Below, one piece after another: positions 34,501-39,510 of a DNA stretch of 39,510 nucleotides. This stretch comes from Gammaproteobacteria bacterium (GTDB lineage: Bacteria > Pseudomonadota > Gammaproteobacteria > GCA-001735895), in assembly GCA_024763505.1 (NCBI GenBank), contig JANTFI010000012.1, positions 1 through 39,510 of the forward strand, given 5' to 3'. The notes beneath the pieces were generated by a model. The model saw only the letters and a list, made by a program, of their open reading frames with translations, made no database searches and was not told the origin of the DNA. Each line of letters starts with the position of its first letter. The stretch's first letter is position 1. The translations under genes were made by a program, and so were the position numbers.

Positions 34501-34688
34501 TGGCCGGGCATTTCCCGCTGGTGCTGGTTTCCGGGCCCGGTGCGGCTGCACGAAATTCCATCGGTTTGGTGCTGGTCGGCGGCATGACAATCGGCACACT
34601 GTTTACCCTTTTTGTGGTGCCGTCATTGTATGTGCTGATGGCAAAGGATAAAGCGGCTGCTCGTAACCACCACTCCGCAGCGCGATAA
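31569..34688 (+). CDS. RND family (HAE1) efflux pump permease
   Basis: Proton-driven inner-membrane pump of 1039 residues, the usual length, with 12 transmembrane helices and two large periplasmic loops. The GTG start at 31569 places ITDLFIHRPVLAIVVN correctly at the first helix. The proton relay pair Asp403-Asp404 lies in SVGLVVDDAIIVVEN (397-411), and the partner Lys in GLIAKNGILIVEFANK of helix 10 is also present. Substrate cannot be deduced; HAE1 pumps export drugs, detergents, fatty acids or solvents. It forms an operon with the upstream adaptor. The next gene downstream is convergent. Confidence 0.94.
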   Translation: MKSTITDLFIHRPVLAIVVNLLIVVAGLQAWNSLSVRQYPLSENATVQITTVYVGASAELVRGFITTPLERAIASAEGIDYVESKSLQGISIINARLKLNYDSTKALTDISSKVDQVRNDLPTEAQVPAISVQSADSQIAAAYLSFSSDILSQEQITDYLSRVVQPRLAAITGVQRIEIFGARTFAMRVWLKPTEMAALGITPTQVRQALLSNNYLAAIGSTKGSMVFTKLASNTDLHTVEEFRNLVIAQQEDVIVRLQDVARVDLGSEDYDTLVRYSGQTAVFAGVFPQPNANIIDVMDRVRVELDRLKKDLPAGLEADIGYDASAYVNDAIHEVTGTLVETLLIVVLIIFLFLGSVRSVLVPVMAIPVSLIGAIFLMQLFGFTLNLLTLLAIVLSVGLVVDDAIIVVENVERHLREGRSKLDAALLGARELVSPVIAMTITLVAVYLPIGLQGGLTGSLFREFAFTLAGAVTVSGIVALTLSPTMSATLLRSAKDEERGLTGWLNHHFDRLREAYGRVLGGTLKARPAVYMVWLVLSLCTVPMFMFSPKELAPSEDQSVLFGIINTSANGTSDQNSVYSDAAAQVMLDQPETELTFQLLFPPSVGAMIGADGFSGMVVKPWSERDRSVFQILPDVQAKVSKIPGIELFMTTPPALPGGSNFPVEFLITSTAEPEKLLEFAKELQKKAMQSGLFYFPPLVDLKLDQPQDRIVFDRDKVAALGLNLTEAGFDLGIATGGNFVNRFNMDGRSYKVIPQLQRADRLNTEQLLNLHLKTADGQMVPLSAVAHIEHDVVARSLNRFQQLNAVKLSGVSARTLDDALTWLENTSREILPPGYSYDYTGESRQLRTEGNKFIPAFAFAILMIFLVLSVQFNSFRDPFVILAGSVPLAMFGALIFTVLKIPDPNTPFWTAGWTTTLNIYAEVGLVTLVGLIAKNGILIVEFANKLQLEGGAKLEAIHQASMIRLRPVLMTSVATVAGHFPLVLVSGPGAAARNSIGLVLVGGMTIGTLFTLFVVPSLYVLMAKDKAAARNHHSAAR

Positions 34689-34732
34689 TATTCCGGTTCA
34701 CATATCGGTCGAAGGTTTCTGACAAAGCTGGA

Positions 34733-34847
34733 CTATCGAGGGTTGTCTGAAATTTTTTGATGAGAGTCCTGCCCCGTATTATATTCAGGTTCACTAGGAG
34801 CTTTTGGAGCCGAAAAGGAAACAAAGTAAAAGCCATAACCCTCGATA
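34733..34847. repeat. 115-bp element bounded by 11-bp inverted repeats
   Basis: TATCGAGGGTT at 34733-34743 and AACCCTCGATA at 34837-34847 are perfect inverted copies 93 bases apart, in the gap between the convergent RND and hydrolase genes. A further G-U and a T-A pair extend the arms by two. The ends are TA, which could be a target duplication of a Tc1/IS630-type miniature element, but no second copy is in the window. An alternative is a pair of operators about ten helical turns apart flanking the promoter at 34756-34784. Confidence 0.4.
34756..34784 (+). promoter_or_regulatory. Orphan sigma-70 promoter in a convergent gap
   Basis: TTGATG (34756-34761) and TATATT (34779-34784) are exactly 17 bases apart, four and five of six matches to consensus. 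The predicted start near 34791 points toward the 3' end of the serine hydrolase gene. No credible coding frame follows, so the product would be a small RNA or an antisense transcript. The rest of 34689-34974 contains a 10-bp palindrome AGACCGGTCT near 34935 and no visible terminator. Confidence 0.4.
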
Positions 34848-34974
34848 CTGAACACAATCGATACGTGCATCAAACTTTAGAATGGATGTGCAAATTTCTT
34901 CTTTTCAATATGCTTCTTGCCGTTGCGTGGTTTCAGACCGGTCTCAAATTTTCGGCACAAGCCAATAGTACGCA

Positions 34975-36702
34975 CTAGTTGCTTTTACGCCGCGCAATAT
35001 AACCGGAGTAAATCAGCAGGTCTTCACCATCGATGCGGCGGCTGTAAATGGTTTCACCCTTGCTGCGTCCAAGCCCTTCGGAGATCGCTTCGGTTTCGGA
35101 CACCGGTGTGATCGGCAGCACGACCAGTTTTTCTGACAGTTTTGGCATGCGGTAACAGATAAAGGTCATGCCATCTTCATCGAATATGCGCACATCGGTG
35201 ACCGGAAAATTTTTATCCGGGTTGATGACTTCATATTCGCCAAAACGTTGCTCCCAGTTGAACCGGTTGGGCGCGGGATCGAAGCGTGCGCCGACGCGTT
35301 GCTGCTTGCCGTCTTTTTCCAGCACGATCACTTCCCGGTCATCAATTTTCTGTTGCCGGATCTTGCCTTGCATGTGCTGCTGGTCGGGTGACAGTCCAAA
35401 CCAGCCATCCGGCAGCGGGATCAGGTTGACTTTTTTCTGGCTCTGGCATTCACATAACCGGGCAAATGTCTGGTCCAGTTCGAGAATACCGGTCTTGCTG
35501 ATAAATCTGGCTCGATCTGCGTGATCCGGTGTCGAAGCCGGAGAGGCGATCCGGTTTGGTACAGCCGGTACGGCGGGTTGCGGGTGATTGTCGATCAAAT
35601 GGTTGATCAGCCGTTGCGCGATGCTACGTAATGGCCGATTGGCTTGTGCGCTGTTGGTGAGAATTACAACACCGATTTTTTTTTCCGGTGCCAGCACCAT
35701 GTAGCTGGAAAAATTGAGCGTAGTGCCGCTGTGTTCTGCGAGTAATACGCGGTCCGGGCCGCTGCGCTCGAGTGTCCAGGCAATACCAGTTTGACGATCC
35801 AGATCCAGTTGCACATTCTGATTTTGTACGCGGAACATTTCCGCCACCTGATCCGGGTCCAGAATCTGCCGGTCTTGATATTCACCCCGATTCAGCAACA
35901 TTTGCATGAAATGCGATAACTCTTCGACGCTGGAATTCAAACCCATCGCCGGAATATCGCGCATCGGTAAATGTTCCTGAGCCTGAAGCTGGCGATAGCC
36001 GGTCGCGGCCAACGGGCCACTGGCACCATAGGGCTCGAAACCGGAATTGTTCATCTCCAGCGGTTGCAGCAAATGCTTTTGCAGGTATTCCTCGTACAGA
36101 TACGGGCTGCTTTGTTCCAGAATAACGCCAAGCAAGCTGTAGCCGATGTTGGAATAATTGGTGATGAAATCCACCGGGTAGGCGGCGTATTCAATTCGCA
36201 GACGCTCGACCAGATCGGTGAAACGCTCCTCGGTCCACAGCCCCTTGTTCAGATTGCTGGGTAAACCGGATAGGTGCGTCATCAAGGTGCGCGGGGTAAT
36301 AACGCCCGGGTCGGTGAATCGGGTTTTATAACTAAAGCGAGGAATATAGGCGCTGGCGGCCTGATCGATATCGATGTAGCCGTCCTGCTCCAACTGCAAG
36401 ATGGCGGCTGCGGTCAATAATTTGGTCAGCGAGCCGACGCGGTACAGGGTTTTCGCACTGGTCGGGATGTTTTTTTGCCGGTTTGCATAACCGGCATTGA
36501 ATTGCCAGATCAGGCCACTGCTATCGACTACACCGACCGAAACGCCGGCCAGTTTTTGCTCATGGATCAAATTTTGCCAGTGTTGGCGTGATTTATCCAG
36601 CTCCGGGTTATGGCTTTTCAGCCAGCCACTATCCGCCCGAACCGTTGTAAAACTACCGGTCGAAAGCAGAGAGAAGATCAGCCAGAGGTGGATTGACTTC
36701 AT
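34975..36702 (-). CDS. Serine hydrolase of the class C beta-lactamase fold
   Basis: A 575-residue exported protein: signal peptide about 1-23 (VRA then DSG), beta-lactamase/transpeptidase-like domain about 35-370, then a C-terminal domain of about 200 residues. The three catalytic motifs are S91-L-T-K94, Y183-S-N185 and H324-S-G326. This set belongs to the AmpC/EstB/PBP4*/LACTB group, which includes peptidases, esterases and D-aminopeptidases. An acquired-type resistance role is not implied. The C-terminal part (about 400-575) resembles the extra domain of family S12 hydrolases and contains a CECQ cysteine pair. It lies 69 bases after regA on the same strand and may be read from the regBA transcript. 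Confidence 0.85.
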   Translation of the reverse strand: MKSIHLWLIFSLLSTGSFTTVRADSGWLKSHNPELDKSRQHWQNLIHEQKLAGVSVGVVDSSGLIWQFNAGYANRQKNIPTSAKTLYRVGSLTKLLTAAAILQLEQDGYIDIDQAASAYIPRFSYKTRFTDPGVITPRTLMTHLSGLPSNLNKGLWTEERFTDLVERLRIEYAAYPVDFITNYSNIGYSLLGVILEQSSPYLYEEYLQKHLLQPLEMNNSGFEPYGASGPLAATGYRQLQAQEHLPMRDIPAMGLNSSVEELSHFMQMLLNRGEYQDRQILDPDQVAEMFRVQNQNVQLDLDRQTGIAWTLERSGPDRVLLAEHSGTTLNFSSYMVLAPEKKIGVVILTNSAQANRPLRSIAQRLINHLIDNHPQPAVPAVPNRIASPASTPDHADRARFISKTGILELDQTFARLCECQSQKKVNLIPLPDGWFGLSPDQQHMQGKIRQQKIDDREVIVLEKDGKQQRVGARFDPAPNRFNWEQRFGEYEVINPDKNFPVTDVRIFDEDGMTFICYRMPKLSEKLVVLPITPVSETEAISEGLGRSKGETIYSRRIDGEDLLIYSGYIARRKSN

Positions 36703-36771
36703 GGCTAAGGATTTCGATCAATGGACACCATTAGAGTTAGTCGCGCCGTGCCGGGTAAAGTTGCATCGGGT

Positions 36772-37314
36772 TTATTCGCGCACCGGCTTTTTGGCCAGCT
36801 TGCGTTGCAGCGTGCGACGGTGCATGCCCATGGCGCGGGCGGCGGCCGAGATATTGCCACCGTGGTCGCTCAGTACCTTTTGCAGATGCTCCCATTCCAT
36901 TCGTTTGGCCGACATCGGCCGCGCCTGTAACTCGACATCGGCATTGCCTTCATCGTGGTAAAAGGCTTGCAGGATTTCATCGATTCCGGCCGGTTTGGTC
37001 AGGTAATGGATCGCGCCGAGCTTGATCGCTTCGACCGCGGTGCTGATGCTGGCGTAACCGGTCAGCACGACGATACGCATGTCCGCATTCAGTGCGTGCA
37101 AATCCTTGATCACATTCAGACCGGAGTCGCGATCGATGCGTAAATCGACGATGGCAAACTCCGGTATCTGCTGTTGAGCCAGCTGCAACGCCTGCTGCTG
37201 GCTGTGAGCGACGCGCACATCAAATTCACGCTTTTGCAGCGCCCGTTGCAAAACCTGGCAAAGCACTTCGTCATCATCGACGATCAATAACGAGGGATTG
37301 TCTTCAGTCATCAT
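36772..37314 (-). CDS. regA: RegA/PrrA/ActR-type redox response regulator
   Basis: Start at ATG 37314 (GGAG nine bases upstream), overlapping the regB stop by 11 bases; an adjacent ATG at 37311 is possible. The 180-residue product has a receiver domain (7-122) with phospho-acceptor Asp57 in IVDLRIDRDSG, and Lys106 in YLTKPAGIDEI. A linker follows, then a Fis-like helix-turn-helix near 138-175 whose NISAAARAMGMHRRTLQRKL is the strongly conserved RegA DNA-binding segment. RegA homologues govern redox-dependent genes for respiration, carbon and nitrogen fixation and hydrogen metabolism. Encoded directly after its kinase. Confidence 0.93.
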   Translation of the reverse strand: MMTEDNPSLLIVDDDEVLCQVLQRALQKREFDVRVAHSQQQALQLAQQQIPEFAIVDLRIDRDSGLNVIKDLHALNADMRIVVLTGYASISTAVEAIKLGAIHYLTKPAGIDEILQAFYHDEGNADVELQARPMSAKRMEWEHLQKVLSDHGGNISAAARAMGMHRRTLQRKLAKKPVRE

Positions 37315-38623
37315 GGTCGAGGCTCCGTGTTTCGGTTTTGACTGTTTCGTCTTGCGGAAATAATGGTAGCTGGATGCGGCTGCGGGTGCCGTTGGGTTGG
37401 CAACGCTCGAAGCGAACTTCACCGCCGCAGCGCCGGATTGTCGTAATCGCCAGAAACAAGCCAATTCCCATGCCATCGGGTTTGCTGGAAAACACGGTTT
37501 CTCCGGCCAGCGCAATCTGTTCATCACTAAAGCCCTGACCATGATCTCGGATATCCAGCATCAGCCTGTCGGCTTCCACCAAGCTGCTGATTTCAATCGG
37601 GTCGTCGCTCACATCCGCCGCATTATTGAGTAGATTCAACAGCGCCTGTGACAGCGTGGTGTCGAATAACAACGAGGCGGTGGCAGGAATGGTGGTCGGT
37701 GCCAGCTGAAACCGGGCTTGAGGACGCTGCTGTTGCCACTGCTGGATGATGGTCTGGATGAAATCCTCGGCGGCCATCCGGTAACCGGCATCAGCCCGGC
37801 TTTCTCCGGTGTTCGAGGACAGCACCGAGAGAATTTCCTTACAGCGCTGAACCTGCTGGCGCAACAGGGCTTGCTGCTCGAACAGTTCGGGGTATTGAGC
37901 GCGGTCAAAGCCTTCGGTGATGTCATCGCTGATGATCGCCACACTGGCCAGCGGAGAACCCAGTTCGTGCGCGGTTCCGGCCGCCAGTGTGCCCAGCGTC
38001 ACCATTTGCTGATCGCGTAGTTCACGCTGACGGGCCTGGGCGATGGCCCGGTCGCGCCGTTTCAATTCTTGTGAAAGATGGGTCACGAACCAGCTCAGCA
38101 ACAGTGCGCTGACCATAAAGCCGAACCACATGCCCAGTACATGCAGCGAAAAGGCACCCGAGCTGTTCATGCCCGAATGATCGCTCATCGGAAACCCCAA
38201 AGGCTGATAGAACACCAGCAGCACGGTGTAAAGCAGCATGGTAAGAGCGGTCAGCAGCCAGGTGCGGTGATCCGGAAACACGGTCGCGGATATGGCCAGT
38301 GGAATCAGAAAGAAAAAGGTAAACGGATTGGTGGCACCGCCGGAAAAATACAGAATCAACGCAAACGAGAATATCTCGACCAGTAACTGGCTGAACAGAA
38401 TGGTTTCGGTGACCGGCCGGCCGGAATGAATCAGCCACCAGGTCAAGCCGTTGGTGCTGGCCATGACCAGCAAAATAATGCTCAGTGCCATGACCGGTAG
38501 CCGGATGTCGAGCCAGAATACGGCCGCAACGACTAACAGGGCGATCAGCGCAATGGTCAGGTTCCTCAACAGATAGAGTTGACGCAGAATGCGCAGTGCG
38601 CTGCTGGAAGGGGGTTTGAGCAT
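37304..38623 (-). CDS. regB: RegB/PrrB/ActS-type redox sensor histidine kinase
   Basis: A 439-residue kinase with six transmembrane helices in the first 185 residues. The quinone-binding loop GGATNPF (95-101) is at the same position as in Rhodobacter RegB. The H-box carries His219 in AAGTAHELGSPLASV. Redox-active Cys261 lies in VQRCKEIL, matching the regulatory cysteine of RegB (42 residues after the His, against 40 in R. capsulatus). The ATPase domain shows LLNNAADVSD, DHGQGFSDEQ and GMGIGLFLA. Under oxidising conditions the family is inhibited through the quinone pool and cysteine oxidation. In an operon with regA; the usual senC neighbour is absent. Confidence 0.94.
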   Translation of the reverse strand: MLKPPSSSALRILRQLYLLRNLTIALIALLVVAAVFWLDIRLPVMALSIILLVMASTNGLTWWLIHSGRPVTETILFSQLLVEIFSFALILYFSGGATNPFTFFFLIPLAISATVFPDHRTWLLTALTMLLYTVLLVFYQPLGFPMSDHSGMNSSGAFSLHVLGMWFGFMVSALLLSWFVTHLSQELKRRDRAIAQARQRELRDQQMVTLGTLAAGTAHELGSPLASVAIISDDITEGFDRAQYPELFEQQALLRQQVQRCKEILSVLSSNTGESRADAGYRMAAEDFIQTIIQQWQQQRPQARFQLAPTTIPATASLLFDTTLSQALLNLLNNAADVSDDPIEISSLVEADRLMLDIRDHGQGFSDEQIALAGETVFSSKPDGMGIGLFLAITTIRRCGGEVRFERCQPNGTRSRIQLPLFPQDETVKTETRSLDHDD

Positions 38624-38646
38624 GACGAGGCCTGACGCAAAAGAAC

Positions 38647-38673
38647 ATCATTCTGGCGTAAAGCCTGTGTCAA
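38647..38673 (-). promoter_or_regulatory. Candidate promoter of regBA
   Basis: On the minus strand a perfect -35 TTGACA (38673-38668) is followed after 15 bases by AATGAT (38652-38647), four of six matches. The short spacer suggests a weak or activated promoter. The predicted start near 38640 gives a leader of about 17 bases before the ATG at 38623. Confidence 0.45.
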
Positions 38674-38699
38674 GACAATGCGAGCCGTGTAGATATGGC

Positions 38700-38715
38700 T
38701 GCGACAATTTGTCAC
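38700..38715. promoter_or_regulatory. RegA-like binding site upstream of regBA
   Basis: TGCGACA-N4-GTCAC fits the PrrA/RegA site, described as YGCGRCR followed at variable spacing by GNCGC: all seven bases of the first half match and four of five in the second. It is centred about 67 bases upstream of the predicted regB start, a usual activator position, and would permit autoregulation. The rest of 38624-38835 shows no gene. Confidence 0.4.
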
Positions 38716-38835
38716 TGTTGCTGGGCCGTCAAATCGCTAGAATAGTGGTTGTGGATTTTCCACCTTTGACTTTGGAGTCCGGTTGGTAAGTCTCCCTCTT
38801 GGTTGCCGGGCTCCCGAGTTTTATTTTTTCCGCCG

Positions 38836-39510
38836 TCAGGCTCTTCTGAAACGAAAATAGCGCTGTTTGACGAGCAGCAACAGAGCCAGCAGCAGCATGC
38901 CTTGCCACGAATAACTGCCTGCAACCCAGGTTTCTTCAGTAACCAGATAACCGTTTTGTGTATTGCCTGAGGTCGTACCATAGCTCGTGCTCAAGGTGAC
39001 AGAGGTCGGTGTCAGCGGTTGGTCACGCTGTTGGTCTTCCAGCGTCAGCGCGTAGCCATCTGCATCCTGATACAACACCATGCTGGCGACCACGCCCGAA
39101 TGGTACAGGCTGTGCAATTCGATCAGTACATCGTATTGGCCGCTGGCAAATCCTTCCACCAGTTCCGTTTCGACTTCATAACTGTCGGCCATCGAGTCAT
39201 AACGAATTTCAAATAACTCGGTATCGGCGACCTGCACCCAGGCACCGCCCTGGCGGCTGACATACAGTTTGGCGTACACGGTTTCCAGATCACTATCGAC
39301 ATCGGCGTCAAAGCTGGTTGTCAATCGATGATAATAGCCGTCCAGATCGTCATCGCCGGACAGCTCGACCCAGGCGTCGAAAATCCAGAAATTTACACCG
39401 GGGTCGTGATTGGCGGTGCGTAACTGGCGACGCTGGCTGTCGTCTGTTGTTTGCGAAATATACGGACTCTGCTGTATTTTCTGCGAAAGAACCATGCTGT
39501 CATCATTGGC
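38836..39510 (-). CDS. Choice-of-anchor H family surface protein (5' end outside window)
   Basis: The frame stays open to the right edge; a Met codon at 39495 is probably internal, because five further codons (ANDDS) continue without a stop. The visible 225 residues contain the features of the choice-of-anchor H group: NFWIFDAWVELSGDDDLDGYYHRL split across about 35-58 as seen here, then DADVDSDLETVYAKLYVSRQGG, ELVEG, and SGQYDVLIELHS. The end is a tail of the sorting type: SWQG, a hydrophobic stretch MLLLALLLLV, then basic KQRYFRFRRA. Such tails hold proteins in the envelope, as GlyGly-CTERM proteins processed by rhombosortase do, although the Gly-Gly itself is missing here. The function is unknown. 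Confidence 0.75.
   Translation of the reverse strand, partial: ANDDSMVLSQKIQQSPYISQTTDDSQRRQLRTANHDPGVNFWIFDAWVELSGDDDLDGYYHRLTTSFDADVDSDLETVYAKLYVSRQGGAWVQVADTELFEIRYDSMADSYEVETELVEGFASGQYDVLIELHSLYHSGVVASMVLYQDADGYALTLEDQQRDQPLTPTSVTLSTSYGTTSGNTQNGYLVTEETWVAGSYSWQGMLLLALLLLVKQRYFRFRRA

Noticed and set aside
34757..34978. Plus-strand frame of 73 codons between the RND and hydrolase genes
   Set aside because: No ribosome-binding site, its first codon overlaps the -35 region of the predicted promoter, and composition is not protein-like.
34975..36702. Beta-lactamase resistance gene
   Set aside because: The motifs are those of the broad S12/class C fold, and the extra C-terminal domain and chromosomal context fit a housekeeping hydrolase better.
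1..39510. CRISPR array, rRNA, tRNA, transposase or prophage genes
   Set aside because: No regularly spaced repeats, no cloverleaf-like or rRNA-like stretch and no recombinase or phage protein was seen on either strand.

Overview
The window reads as chromosome from a free-living, probably aquatic, motile gammaproteobacterium. The evidence is the lptD-surA-pdxA gene order, a Pseudomonas-type dCTP deaminase, rlmG, a moxR/DUF58/DUF4381/VWA operon, a DctPQM TRAP transporter, a RegB/RegA redox pair, and several cyclic-di-GMP and PAS sensory proteins. Composition looks even and genes are tightly packed. I see no rRNA or tRNA gene, no CRISPR array, no transposase, and no broken gene. The genus cannot be named from sequence alone.

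Layout. 1-511 (-) is a truncated Aer-like PAS protein behind a near-consensus sigma-28 promoter. 680-3528 (+) holds rlmG and a TPR-GGDEF diguanylate cyclase. 3608-6365 (+) is a TldD/TldE(PmbA) pair closed by a clear terminator. 6414-7642 (-) encodes pirin and DoxX, divergent from a LysR regulator (7754-8683), followed by a small orphan gene. 9067-15403 (-) is a six-gene, mostly overlapping operon: moxR, DUF58, DUF4381, BatA-like, BatB/BatC-like and BatD-like. dcd (15640-16206, +) lies across a dyad-rich divergent region. 16219-21829 (-) is a signalling cluster: multi-PAS histidine kinase, single-domain receiver, and REC-GGDEF-EAL protein. 21905-26477 (-) is lptD-surA-pdxA, for outer-membrane assembly and vitamin B6. 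26821-30027 (+) is dctPQM behind a sigma-54-type promoter. 30427-34688 (+) is an RND efflux pair without an outer-membrane partner. 34975-38623 (-) is regB-regA and a beta-lactamase-fold serine hydrolase. The right edge holds the C-terminal part of a choice-of-anchor-H surface protein.

The main themes are environmental sensing (aerotaxis-type PAS, redox RegBA, multi-PAS kinase) and second-messenger output (two GGDEF proteins). Envelope maintenance is the other theme (LptD, SurA, Bat operon, RND pump). I found no gene cassette that is clearly a new system. The observations most worth following are regulatory: a sigma-28 promoter with a palindrome at its start site, a sigma-54 promoter for the TRAP operon, a RegA-like site upstream of regBA, the dyad cluster between moxR and dcd, and a 115-bp inverted-repeat element carrying an outward promoter between the RND and hydrolase genes. 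Among proteins, the BatA-like VWA domain has an Asp-to-Asn change in its metal site.
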